A stretch of 14,233 nt of DNA, taken from an uncultured Lachnospiraceae bacterium. GTDB lineage: Bacteria; Bacillota; Clostridia; Lachnospirales; Lachnospiraceae. A program made the translations under genes and the position numbers. Shown piece after piece: positions 1 to 6,322 of this stretch (within the stretch, counting starts at the first letter, position 1; each line of letters starts with the position of its first letter). Where the stretch lies: the NCBI GenBank assembly GCA_946633495.1, contig CAMPAX010000040.1:1-14233 (forward strand). Direction: 5' to 3'. The notes beneath the pieces were generated by a model that saw only the letters and a program-made list of their open reading frames with translations, had not been told where the DNA came from and searched no databases.

Positions 1-1
1 C

Positions 2-151
2 GTAGGCGGCGCCGTAGGCAGGAATCCCATCTCCCTGATCATTCCCTGCCACCGGGTCGTCGGCAGCGACGGCAGCCTTACCGGCTACGGAGGAGGACTT
101 GAGCGGAAGGCCGCGCTGCTCAGGCTGGAACAGCATGAACATGAATCATAA
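2..151 (+). CDS. ogt: methylated-DNA--[protein]-cysteine S-methyltransferase, C-terminal fragment (5' end outside window)
   Basis: Only the last 49 codons are present; the gene enters from the left edge and ends with TAA. The visible residues carry the MGMT active-site signature IPCHRVV, with the acceptor cysteine directly before the His-Arg pair, followed by the family's GYGGGLERKAALLRLE tail. MGMT/Ogt enzymes move the alkyl group from O6-alkylguanine (and O4-alkylthymine) in DNA onto this cysteine in a suicide reaction, in the cytoplasm. It is the only plus-strand gene in the window and converges with the minus-strand tRNA gene. The choice between ogt and an adaB-type name cannot be made from this fragment; the enzyme family is secure. 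Confidence 0.93.
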   Translation, partial: VGGAVGRNPISLIIPCHRVVGSDGSLTGYGGGLERKAALLRLEQHEHES

Positions 152-172
152 GCGGCTCTCCTGCCCTCTGAC

Positions 173-202
173 CGGACGGATCCGCAGCTTTCAATCCGTC
201 CG
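173..202 (+). terminator. inverted repeat after MGMT, possible T-less terminator
   Basis: CGGACGGAT at 173-181 is perfectly complementary to ATCCGTCCG at 194-202, with a 12-nt loop. It lies 21 bp after the MGMT stop codon, where a transcript end is expected. No T-run follows on either side, so a classic intrinsic terminator is doubtful; it could be a 3' stabilising hairpin. Confidence 0.35.
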
Positions 203-390
203 CGCAAATATGATCAGCGGGACCCGGGACATACCGGATCCTCACTGCGGTATATATCTTTAGTGCAGAACCGCTTCTGCCCTGCCGGACTTACGCCCTG
301 AAGCCTCAGATCTCCGGAAAAAACGATCAGGCGAGTCCATACTCTGTACCTCTTTACTATACCACAGACCTGCATTCCCACATAGTCTTC

Positions 391-440
391 TGCCAGTCAG
401 AATCTGTTAAGGCGTTGCCAGTCAGAATCTGTTAAGGCGT
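391..440. repeat. two perfect 25-bp tandem direct repeats
   Basis: The unit begins TGCCAGTCAGAATCTG and ends TTAAGGCGT. It occurs at 391-415 and again, without a gap or mismatch, at 416-440. No third copy was noticed in the window. The identity suggests a recent slippage duplication or a paired binding site; function unknown. Confidence 0.9.
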
Positions 441-485
441 CGCGAATGGCTGCCTGAACAAAGGAAGTCAGTGATCTTTCTTAGC

Positions 486-530
486 AAAAATAAAAAAAGC
501 CCCGGAAAGCCATTCTGCAAGCTTTCCGGG
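486..530 (-). terminator. intrinsic terminator of tRNA-Trp
   Basis: A 10-bp perfect stem (CCCGGAAAGC at 521-530 read on minus, GCTTTCCGGG at 501-510) with a 10-nt loop is followed on the minus strand by GC and a long T-rich run (498-486). It starts 12 nt after the tRNA 3' end, so it is a textbook Rho-independent terminator for that transcript. Confidence 0.9.
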
Positions 531-541
531 ACATCCTGAAG

Positions 542-612
542 CAGGGGATGAGAGAATCGAACTCCCACCAAAGGTTTTGGAGACCCCTATCATACCATTT
601 GACCAATCCCCT
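542..612 (-). tRNA. tRNA-Trp (anticodon CCA)
   Basis: On the minus strand the sequence folds as a full cloverleaf. The acceptor stem is AGGGGAT/ATCCCCT, the D-arm is GTCA/TGAT with loop AATGGTA, the anticodon stem is GGGGT/ACCTT with loop CTCCAAA (anticodon CCA), and the variable loop has 4 nt. The T-arm is GGGAG/CTCTC with loop TTCGATT, and the discriminator base is G. The 3' CCA is not encoded (CTTC follows), so it must be added by the CCA-adding enzyme. Two anticodon-stem pairs are G-T wobbles. The gene has its own promoter and terminator. Confidence 0.96.
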
Positions 613-641
613 ATGCCGTAGCTCTCACAGCCACAAGTGGT

Positions 642-670
642 AGTGTACATGAAAAGCCTTAGTTTGTCAA
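642..670 (-). promoter_or_regulatory. sigma-A type promoter of tRNA-Trp
   Basis: Minus strand: a perfect -35 TTGACA (670-665), a 17-bp spacer and -10 TACACT (647-642). The tRNA 5' end lies 30 bp downstream, leaving a short leader. The -35 box abuts the T-rich tail of the upstream gene's terminator. Confidence 0.88.
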
Positions 671-671
671 C

Positions 672-716
672 AATAAATTTGCGGGGCATTTCCGTTTCCG
701 AAACCTGCCCCGCAAA
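672..716 (-). terminator. intrinsic terminator after the GGGtGRT gene
   Basis: Minus strand: TTTGCGGGGCA (716-706) pairs perfectly with TGCCCCGCAAA (688-678), an 11-bp stem with a 17-nt loop, followed by TTTATTGTT. It lies about 50 bp after the stop of the GGGtGRT gene and ends the nifU-like/GGGtGRT transcript. Confidence 0.88.
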
Positions 717-764
717 CCTTATTTTATCGGCATAAAGCCGTCCTGGAACTTTCCTGAAAGTTTC

Positions 765-1784
765 TTAGAACTTTCCTGCCTTGGCAGCCTCTTCGATAGA
801 TACTGCGGTAGAAACCGTCATACCTACCATCGGGTTGTTACCAGCACCGATCAGACCCATCATCTCAACATGTGCCGGAACGGAGGAAGAACCTGCGAAC
901 TGCGCATCGCTGTGCATACGGCCCATGGTATCGGTCATACCGTAGGAAGCCGGACCTGCAGCCATGTTATCCGGGTGAAGGGTACGGCCTGTACCACCGC
1001 CGGAAGCAACGGAGAAGTACTTCTTACCAGCTTCTACGCGCTCTTTCTTGTAGGTACCTGCAACCGGATGCTGGAAACGGGTCGGGTTGGTGGAGTTACC
1101 GGTGATGGAGACATCAACATTCTCCTTCCACATGATGGCAACGCCTTCCTGAACATCGTTTGCGCCATAGCAGTTAACCTTTGCACGCGGTGACTCCGGA
1201 TCCTTGGAGTAGCACTTGCGGAATACTTCCTCTACCTCGCCGGTAAAGTAGTTATATTTTGTCTCAACATAAGTGAATCCGTTAATTCTGGAAATGATCT
1301 GTGCAGCGTCTTTTCCAAGACCATTCAGGATAACACGAAGCGGTTTCTGACGAACCTTATTTGCCTTCTCTGCGATACCGATGGCACCTTCAGCTGCTGC
1401 GAAGGACTCATGGCCTGCCAGGAATGCGAAGCACTCGGTATCCTCTTCCAGAAGCATCTTTCCTAAGTTACCATGGCCAAGACCAACCTTACGGCGGTCA
1501 GCAACGGAACCGGGGATGCAGAATGCCTGAAGGCCGATACCGATGGCTGCTGCTGCGTCAGCTGCCTTCTTGCAGCCCTTCTTGATCGCGATGGCTGCAC
1601 CAACGGTGTATGCCCACTTTGCATTCTCGAAGCAGATCGGCTGAATGCCTTCGATCAGATGATATACATCGATACCTGCTGCATCACAGATCTCTTTACA
1701 CTCCTCAATGGAGGAAATCCCATACTCCTTAAGACATGCAAGGATCTGGGGCTCTCTTCTCTCATAAGATTCAAATAATGCCAT
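765..1784 (-). CDS. GGGtGRT family protein
   Basis: A 339-residue soluble protein named for its signature GGGTGRT, here at residues 262-268. The sequence is dense in Gly/Ala and conserved-looking, with His-Gly and Cys motifs (GLGHGN near 102, EDTECFAFLAGHES around 115-127, VNCYGAND near 204) and no signal peptide or membrane segment. I recognise the family from clostridial and Bacteroidetes genomes; to my knowledge it has no established biochemical role. Start: ATG at 1784 preceded by GCGAGGA. It lies 18 bp downstream of the NifU-like gene and ends at a strong terminator, so the two form one operon. That pairing suggests a job in Fe-S handling or in a metal- or redox-dependent enzyme, but this is inference. 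Confidence 0.9.
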   Translation of the reverse strand: MALFESYERREPQILACLKEYGISSIEECKEICDAAGIDVYHLIEGIQPICFENAKWAYTVGAAIAIKKGCKKAADAAAAIGIGLQAFCIPGSVADRRKVGLGHGNLGKMLLEEDTECFAFLAGHESFAAAEGAIGIAEKANKVRQKPLRVILNGLGKDAAQIISRINGFTYVETKYNYFTGEVEEVFRKCYSKDPESPRAKVNCYGANDVQEGVAIMWKENVDVSITGNSTNPTRFQHPVAGTYKKERVEAGKKYFSVASGGGTGRTLHPDNMAAGPASYGMTDTMGRMHSDAQFAGSSSVPAHVEMMGLIGAGNNPMVGMTVSTAVSIEEAAKAGKF

Positions 1785-1802
1785 TTTTATATCCTCGCTT
1801 TC

Positions 1803-2495
1803 TTATTCTTTTCTGGGATCGATCAGACGAACTGCGTCAGCAACACGGCCGTACTGTCCGGAAGCCTTGTCTACAGCTGTCTTCGGGTCATCGCCTGCCT
1901 TGATGAAGTCCATCATCTTTCCGAAGTTGATGTACTTGTAACCGATGATCTCATCGTTCTCATCCAGAGCAACATGTGTGATGTAGCCGTCGGTCAGCTC
2001 CAGGTAACGCGGTCCCTTATCCAGTGTACCGTATGTGGTACCAACCATGGAACGAGCGCCCTTACCAAGGTCCTCAAGACCGGCGCCGATCTGCAGACCA
2101 TCCTCAGAGAATGCACTCTGGGTTCTGCCGTATACAATCTGCAGGAACAGCTCACGCATAGCGGTGTTGATGGCATCACATACAAGGTCTGTATTCAGAG
2201 CCTCAAGAACGGTAAGCCCCGGAAGGATCTCAGCTGCCATAGCTGCGGAATGTGTCATACCGGAGCATCCGATGGTCTCCACCAGAGCTTCCTGGATGAT
2301 TCCATCCTTCACGTTCAGAGACAGCTTGCAGCAGCCCTGCTGCGGAGCGCACCAGCCAATACCATGGGTATAACCGGAGATGTCTTCAACTTTCTTTGCC
2401 TGTACCCATTTTGCCTCTTCCGGAATGGGTGCGGCACCATGATGTACCCCCTGTGTAACAGGGCACATGTTCTTCACTTCTGTTGAGTAAATCAT
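1803..2495 (-). CDS. NifU/IscU-like iron-sulfur cluster assembly scaffold protein
   Basis: A 230-residue cytoplasmic protein with the NifU-N/IscU-type cysteine pattern. GCC lies at residues 54-56, ETIGCSGMTHS has its Cys at 77 and TDLVCDAI has its Cys at 106; extra cysteines lie at 11 and 49. IscU-type scaffolds build and transfer transient [2Fe-2S]/[4Fe-4S] clusters on three such cysteines. The protein is longer than a plain IscU (~130 aa) and has a C-terminal region (about 150-230) with no cysteine, which may be a partner-specific extension. The start ATG at 2495 has a strong AAGGAGG site 5 nt upstream. It is the first gene of a two-gene unit with the GGGtGRT gene, under its own promoter. 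A role as scaffold is family inference; the client is unknown. Confidence 0.88.
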   Translation of the reverse strand: MIYSTEVKNMCPVTQGVHHGAAPIPEEAKWVQAKKVEDISGYTHGIGWCAPQQGCCKLSLNVKDGIIQEALVETIGCSGMTHSAAMAAEILPGLTVLEALNTDLVCDAINTAMRELFLQIVYGRTQSAFSEDGLQIGAGLEDLGKGARSMVGTTYGTLDKGPRYLELTDGYITHVALDENDEIIGYKYINFGKMMDFIKAGDDPKTAVDKASGQYGRVADAVRLIDPRKE

Positions 2496-2520
2496 ATGGT
2501 CCTCCTTTTAACGTTTAGTT

Positions 2521-2534
2521 TGGGCATTCGCCCA
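2521..2534 (-). promoter_or_regulatory. 5' stem-loop at the start of the nifU-like mRNA
   Basis: TGGGC and GCCCA flank a 4-nt loop. Given the promoter position, this small hairpin would sit within a few bases of the transcript's 5' end and just before the ribosome binding site. It might protect the mRNA 5' end; no riboswitch class is recognised. Confidence 0.4.
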
Positions 2535-2572
2535 CTAACTTATAGTTTATTAGTTTCCGGCACATTTCGCAA
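2534..2572 (-). promoter_or_regulatory. promoter of the nifU-like/GGGtGRT operon with candidate operator
   Basis: Minus strand: -35 TTGCGA (2572-2567), a 17-bp spacer and -10 TAAACT (2549-2544). Over and around the -10 box lies an inverted repeat with arms ACTAA (2554-2550) and TTAGT (2538-2534), spaced by 11 bp. This is a plausible site for a dimeric repressor such as an Rrf2-family Fe-S sensor. The promoter is well supported; the operator is only a candidate. Confidence 0.6.
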
Positions 2573-2618
2573 GAAAAAAATGCGCGGAATTCGATTTTTT
2601 TCAGAGATCCCGCGCATT
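2573..2618 (-). terminator. intrinsic terminator of the uppP-phosphatase unit
   Basis: Minus strand: AATGCGCGG (2618-2610) pairs with CCGCGCATT (2587-2579) around a 22-nt loop, followed by a run of T down to 2573. The first arm encodes the last residues of the phosphatase and the stop codon lies in the loop. The T-run touches the -35 box of the next promoter. Confidence 0.82.
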
Positions 2619-3380
2619 CTCCCCGTCTCGGATCAGGCTCCGGTAGTTATCTGCAAGATTCTCCGGATAGTAGATCCTGCCCGTCTCCAGCACCGTATAC
2701 CTTCCGGTTTCCGGTTCATAGAGGATCCGGTCCACACCGCAGTTTTTCTGAAGGCCGCCTGCCCAGAAGTGATCGAGATTCCGGTCTCCCCGGATGTGCA
2801 TGAGAAGTCCTTTGTTGCAGGCCCCATGTCCGGAGATCAGGATCCGTTCAGGAGTCTCCTCCCCCTCACTCAGACAGGGAAGTTCCACTGTCTCCCGGAG
2901 AAAATCCGCCGTCCGGGCGCAAAGCTCTGTCAGTGTCTCTGCATCAACTTCCGCTGCCCGTCTGTCATATTCCGCAGGATCCTCCTTAAAATACCGGAAG
3001 GGAACGGAGGCGTCCTCTGTCATCTCCGTGACTCTCCTGCCCTCCTGCTTCCCGAAGCCCAGCTCCTCCAGTCTTCTGTCCGCTATGACGGGGACGGGAT
3101 ACCGGGTGCTGCACATGGACGGGTCGGCTGCAAATACTTCGGCCACCCCCTCCGCATCTTCAAGTCCTGCTGCCAGAAGCGCCGTGCTGAAGGCTCTTCT
3201 CAAGGGGCTGGAATAAACCCGGTCAAAGGTGATCCCCAGTTCCCGGAACCGGAGTCCGGTATAGCGTGCCATTTCGATCCCTATGGGGTCCAGACATGTA
3301 TCTGTCTTCCCCTGCAGTCGAAGCTGCTTATTCCATTCAGTTGTTCCATGCCGTATAAGATATATCTCTATCTTTCTCAT
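2601..3380 (-). CDS. histidine phosphatase family protein (phosphoglycerate mutase-like)
   Basis: A 259-residue cytoplasmic protein of the branch-1 histidine phosphatase superfamily. The catalytic RHG motif is at residues 10-12 (His11 would take the phosphoryl group), followed by TEWN and LQGKTD. The second phosphate-binding Arg lies in SSPLRRAFSTA (61-62), the acid residue in EELGFGKQEG (105-106) and the second His in SGHG (His185). The substrate cannot be read from the sequence: relatives include phosphoglycerate mutases, alpha-ribazole phosphatases and broad-range phosphatases. Its ATG lies 4 bp after the uppP stop with no strong ribosome binding site of its own, so it is probably translationally coupled to uppP. 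That neighbourhood hints at a role in envelope precursor metabolism, but this is weak. Confidence 0.9.
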   Translation of the reverse strand: MRKIEIYLIRHGTTEWNKQLRLQGKTDTCLDPIGIEMARYTGLRFRELGITFDRVYSSPLRRAFSTALLAAGLEDAEGVAEVFAADPSMCSTRYPVPVIADRRLEELGFGKQEGRRVTEMTEDASVPFRYFKEDPAEYDRRAAEVDAETLTELCARTADFLRETVELPCLSEGEETPERILISGHGACNKGLLMHIRGDRNLDHFWAGGLQKNCGVDRILYEPETGRYTVLETGRIYYPENLADNYRSLIRDGENARDL

Positions 3381-3384
3381 AAAT

Positions 3385-4239
3385 CTAGATGACCCCGGCG
3401 ATTCCGCAGATCAGCACGATGATACCGAGAACGATCCGGTACCAGCCGAACACCTTGAAATCATGCTTTCGGATATAATTCATAAGGAACTTGATCACAA
3501 ACATGGATACGACAAATGCAACCACCATTCCCACAAGAAGGATCGCGATCTCCATCCCGGTGAAATGGAATCCGAACTTCAGGAGCTTCAGGAAGCTGGC
3601 ACCCAGCATAACGGGAATCGCCAGATAGAAGGTGTATTCCGCCGCAACTGTACGTGCGACTCCGATGATCAGGGCACCGACGATGGTAGCACCGGAACGC
3701 GAGGTTCCCGGGAAGATCGCCGCCAGCACCTGAAAGAGCCCGATCAGAAGCGCGGTAGTATAGGTAATGTCCGCAACCGATTTGATCTTTGATTCCTTCC
3801 CTGCCTGCATGGTCTCAATGACGATAAATGCGATACCGAAAACGATCAGCGCAATGGCTACACAGGTCGGGTTATAGAACAGTTCTTCAAACTTCTCCTC
3901 CCAGAGAAGTCCGACGATGATGGCAGGAACACAGGATACCAGGATATGAAACCACAGAATGAAGATATCCTTTTTGATCCAGGCTCCGACGCCGGAACCG
4001 CTGAGGGGCGCCGCATTGTTCTTCTTCCCGAAGGGCCAGATCTTGTTCCAGAAGATCAGGATGACCGCCAGGATCGCCCCCAGCTGGATCACCACCTGGA
4101 ACATACTGTAGAACTCCGGCGAAACATCCAGCTTCACAACCGAATCCAGAAGTATCATGTGACCGGTGCTGCTGATGGGAAGCCACTCCGTGATCCCCTC
4201 TACCAAACCGAACAGTATCGCTTTTATGATGTCAAACAT
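3385..4239 (-). CDS. uppP: undecaprenyl-diphosphate phosphatase
   Basis: A 284-residue integral membrane protein of the BacA/UppP family, close to the usual family length. Both active-site motifs are present: EGITEWLPISSTGH at residues 14-27 and PGTSRSG at 177-183. Hydrophobic segments fill most of the chain (about 47-64, 92-112, 125-142, 162-176, and several beyond 185). UppP dephosphorylates undecaprenyl diphosphate at the membrane, recycling the lipid carrier for peptidoglycan and wall polymers; overexpression gives bacitracin resistance. Start: ATG at 4239 with AGGAG 11 nt upstream. It has its own promoter and is followed directly by the histidine phosphatase gene, with which it forms a two-gene operon. 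Confidence 0.96.
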   Translation of the reverse strand: MFDIIKAILFGLVEGITEWLPISSTGHMILLDSVVKLDVSPEFYSMFQVVIQLGAILAVILIFWNKIWPFGKKNNAAPLSGSGVGAWIKKDIFILWFHILVSCVPAIIVGLLWEEKFEELFYNPTCVAIALIVFGIAFIVIETMQAGKESKIKSVADITYTTALLIGLFQVLAAIFPGTSRSGATIVGALIIGVARTVAAEYTFYLAIPVMLGASFLKLLKFGFHFTGMEIAILLVGMVVAFVVSMFVIKFLMNYIRKHDFKVFGWYRIVLGIIVLICGIAGVI

Positions 4240-4304
4240 CTGTCATTTATCTCCTAACTTGTAGAATCACCTTCACTGTTGTACCAGGCCAAGGTTCCTG
4301 ACGC

Positions 4305-4333
4305 ATTGTATAGCGTTTTTCATTCATTTTCAA
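4305..4333 (-). promoter_or_regulatory. promoter of uppP
   Basis: Minus strand: -35 TTGAAA (4333-4328), a 17-bp spacer and -10 TACAAT (4310-4305). This leaves a leader of about 60 nt before the uppP start. It lies past the end of the metallophosphoesterase gene, so uppP does not depend on read-through from it. Confidence 0.72.
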
Positions 4334-4395
4334 GTGGCATTTTATTTCGTAAGCCCCGCCCCGGGTCCATCCTTTTTCTCTGTTCCGGTCCGCCA

Positions 4396-5592
4396 TCACT
4401 GTTTCCCGGTAATGGAGATCATCACTATCTCCGATTTTGTCCCGGTTTTAAATCCCAGTGCCCAGTCGGATATGCCCGAGGTCACGATAAACTCGGTTCC
4501 CTCTCTGGTCTCCCTGCCGTAGGTTCTGTCATTGGCTCCGAGCAGTTCTCCCACCCGATTAATGGGGATCAGCTGGCCTCCGTGCGTATGTCCGGAAAGC
4601 ACAAGATCCACGCCGGCTGCCGCCTCTGCTTCATAATCATTCGGCTGATGATCGATCACGAGCGTGTACTTCTTCGCATCCAGAGGCTTCACCAGTTCCT
4701 CCATACTGAGCCGGTCTTTCGTGGACTTATCTTTTCTGCCGACAATATAGAAGAGATCGCCTACCATCTCGGTATCATCCATCAGCACATGGATCCCGTA
4801 CTTCTTCATCTCCGTCTCCATTTCCTCAAAGGAGAAATCACGAGACCTGAAATAACCCCTGTCATGATTTCCGTATGCGTAATATACCCCGTAAGTGGTC
4901 TTTATCTCACCCAGAGCCTGAACGCAACGGAGCATATCCTCTTTGGTGGTCCCGTCATCCACAAAATCGCCTGCAACCACCAAAACATCCGGTTTTTCTG
5001 CCTCGATCCGCTTCATCTGCTCCGCAAATCCCTCACCGTGAAAGGTGGTTCCCACATGCGAATCCGCGAACATGGCTACCGTTATGGGCGCGGGTCCCAG
5101 ATCCTTATCCGTGATAAGGTCATACCTTGTGACCCAGATATGATGTGCAAGATACCAGCCGATGCAAAGATAGACTGCGCTGAAAAGCAGCACTCCGAGC
5201 CCCAGCCAGTAGGGACGGAGGTTCTCTTTTCCCCCATCCGTTTGTTTTTTTCCGTCCGGGGAAGATGTCCCTTCATCCTCTTCTTTGGGTTTCGGGACAT
5301 CTTCCTTTACATCCCGGCGAACCCGGCGGACGATCAATCGGACGATTGCTGCACAAAGCTCCGCCAGAGCCCAGAAGATCGTTATATGCAGCAGGACGAC
5401 GATGGTATTCACGGCATCAATAAAACAGAAGCCCGCAAATATAAGAAGCGGGAACAACGCAAGAAGCCGCCGGAGCCATTTACGATCCCCTGCGATCCGG
5501 CGAACAATAAGGAATCTTTGAAATCTGGCATGTAAAAAGATCAGGCCCAGAATCGAAACTATGATCACACTGACAAGGATCGCGATCCACAT
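4396..5592 (-). CDS. membrane-anchored metallophosphoesterase (calcineurin-like)
   Basis: A 398-residue protein from the chosen ATG at 5592, which has a strong AAGGAGG site 9 nt upstream. An ATG at 5640 in the same frame has no such site and would make the Shine-Dalgarno sequence part of the coding region. Hydrophobic segments lie at about 1-22, 42-62, 64-82 and 130-148, with a charged linker (about 90-125) rich in Lys/Glu/Asp. The catalytic domain (about 170-398) shows the full dimetal motif set: DSH (177-179), GDF (208-210), GNHD (241-244), His315 and SGHTHGGQ (333-340). It resembles the YkuE/YaeI-like group that acts on membrane lipids such as UDP-diacylglucosamine-like substrates, but the substrate is not known here. 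It would be tethered to the membrane. Transcribed alone; no clear terminator seen. Confidence 0.88.
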   Translation of the reverse strand: MWIAILVSVIIVSILGLIFLHARFQRFLIVRRIAGDRKWLRRLLALFPLLIFAGFCFIDAVNTIVVLLHITIFWALAELCAAIVRLIVRRVRRDVKEDVPKPKEEDEGTSSPDGKKQTDGGKENLRPYWLGLGVLLFSAVYLCIGWYLAHHIWVTRYDLITDKDLGPAPITVAMFADSHVGTTFHGEGFAEQMKRIEAEKPDVLVVAGDFVDDGTTKEDMLRCVQALGEIKTTYGVYYAYGNHDRGYFRSRDFSFEEMETEMKKYGIHVLMDDTEMVGDLFYIVGRKDKSTKDRLSMEELVKPLDAKKYTLVIDHQPNDYEAEAAAGVDLVLSGHTHGGQLIPINRVGELLGANDRTYGRETREGTEFIVTSGISDWALGFKTGTKSEIVMISITGKQ

Positions 5593-5670
5593 TCTGCATA
5601 ACCTCCTTTGCAAAAATGATAAGCGGGTGAAAAGGTCCATGCGACACGCCCAGGCGATCGCGAGAGACTT

Positions 5671-5692
5671 TGACTTACCCTTAACTTACCTT
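5671..5692. repeat. two imperfect 11-bp direct repeats upstream of the metallophosphoesterase gene
   Basis: TGACTTACCCT (5671-5681) and TAACTTACCTT (5682-5692) match at 9 of 11 positions, head to tail, about 80-100 bp upstream of the gene start. One helical turn of spacing fits a repeated protein site. No good -10/-35 pair was found next to it on the minus strand. Confidence 0.35.
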
Positions 5693-5721
5693 TAAAACAC
5701 TCATGGCACTCTCCCTATTAC

Positions 5722-5754
5722 GGAAAAAGAGCGACGTTCCGACACGCCGCTCTT
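5722..5754 (-). terminator. intrinsic terminator of the 94-residue gene
   Basis: Minus strand: GAGCGGCGT (5752-5744) pairs with ACGTCGCTC (5737-5729), 9 bp with one G-T pair and a 6-nt loop, followed by TTTTTCCG. It lies about 30 bp after the stop of the small upstream gene. Confidence 0.85.
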
Positions 5755-5783
5755 CTTTCCTGTTCCGGGCCTTTGCCTGCAAA

Positions 5784-6068
5784 TTACTCTTCCTCACTTG
5801 CGACAAGCTCAGCAACGGTTGCATCATCGATGGGGCCTTCCTTCAACTTCTCCCAGGTCTTCTTAGCGATCGCACTAACCTTCGGCGGAAGCAATTCCTC
5901 ATGATCCTGATAATAACCGTATCCACGATATTTATTGGAATAATGAGCAACTTCCTGTCCGTTTCTGAGGACCCATACCTTCATGTTGGGCTCACCCTCA
6001 TGCACTAAGTTGCGCGGCCGAAGCTCGATCAGCCATGAATCATTCTCGAAGATTTTTTTGTTCTCCAT
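5784..6068 (-). CDS. conserved-looking small protein of unknown function
   Basis: A 94-residue cytoplasmic protein that I do not recognise. It is charged at both ends, has no cysteine, signal peptide or membrane segment, and carries an aromatic-rich centre (YSNKYRGYGYYQDHEELLPP near 43-62) followed by an amphipathic helix-like stretch (KVSAIAKKTWEKLKEG). It ends in an acidic tail (ASEEE). Start ATG at 6068 is preceded by a purine-rich GGAAGGGG. Its own good promoter and terminator make it a monocistronic gene, which argues that it is real and expressed. The order of elements suggests a small DNA-, RNA- or protein-binding factor, but nothing in the sequence decides this. Confidence 0.8.
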   Translation of the reverse strand: MENKKIFENDSWLIELRPRNLVHEGEPNMKVWVLRNGQEVAHYSNKYRGYGYYQDHEELLPPKVSAIAKKTWEKLKEGPIDDATVAELVASEEE

Positions 6069-6166
6069 ACCCCAATACCCCTTCCGTAAGATAAAATAAA
6101 GAAAGAATTACAGTAACTTCAGTAAGACGCCAGAGATTTTCCTTCTCAATGCGTCGCGCCAATGAA

Positions 6167-6195
6167 ATTATAACATTCTTTTCCGGTATGCTCAA
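6167..6195 (-). promoter_or_regulatory. strong promoter of the 94-residue gene
   Basis: Minus strand: -35 TTGAGC (6195-6190), a 17-bp spacer and a perfect -10 TATAAT (6172-6167). The transcript would have a leader of about 90 nt with no obvious stable fold. Confidence 0.82.
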
Positions 6196-6214
6196 CACTT
6201 TCTTACGAAAAATC

Positions 6215-6322
6215 TTATTCTATCTTTCCCTTTCCGGTGTATTCCGAAAGGATCCGGCGCTCGAATTCCTCAGCCGGAAGCGGCCGGTCTTTTTCGTTGT
6301 GATCGATGTTACGGACATAAGT
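6215..6322 (-). other. open, coding-like frame after the fdhD TGA stop
   Basis: Directly after TGA (6325-6323) the fdhD frame runs another 35 sense codons to a TAA at 6217-6215. The encoded peptide has normal protein composition (for example DHNEKDRPLPAEEFERRIL) and codon choices like the neighbouring genes, with no ATG, GTG or TTG from which it could start alone. Possible readings are a lengthened relative whose end was cut off by a nonsense mutation, stop-codon read-through, or chance. I saw no convincing bacterial SECIS hairpin right after the TGA. Confidence 0.35.

Larger units (their letters stand above)
152..485. other. gene-free stretch between the MGMT gene and the tRNA-Trp terminator
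   Basis: No convincing reading frame, RNA gene or promoter was seen here on either strand. It holds a 9-bp inverted repeat just after the MGMT stop and a 25-bp tandem duplication, both listed separately. The rest shows no structure I can name. Confidence 0.6.

Noticed and set aside
542..567. Attachment site at the tRNA-Trp 3' end
   Set aside because: No second copy of the tRNA 3' segment and no integrase gene in the window.
2496..3392. 298-codon plus-strand open frame opposite the histidine phosphatase gene
   Set aside because: The minus-strand gene has the full histidine phosphatase motif set and a terminator; the plus frame has no family signature and is a GC-driven shadow.
4279..5535. 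418-codon plus-strand open frame opposite the metallophosphoesterase gene
   Set aside because: The minus strand encodes all metallophosphoesterase metal motifs with a strong ribosome binding site; the plus frame is Cys/His/Pro-rich without recognisable domains.
5593..5640. Upstream ATG start for the metallophosphoesterase
   Set aside because: No ribosome binding site, and the AAGGAGG serving the ATG at 5592 would be coding; the first membrane helix starts at 5592.
5670..5697. Plus-strand promoter TTGACT-17-TAAAAC
   Set aside because: No plus-strand gene lies downstream, and the -10 is poor.
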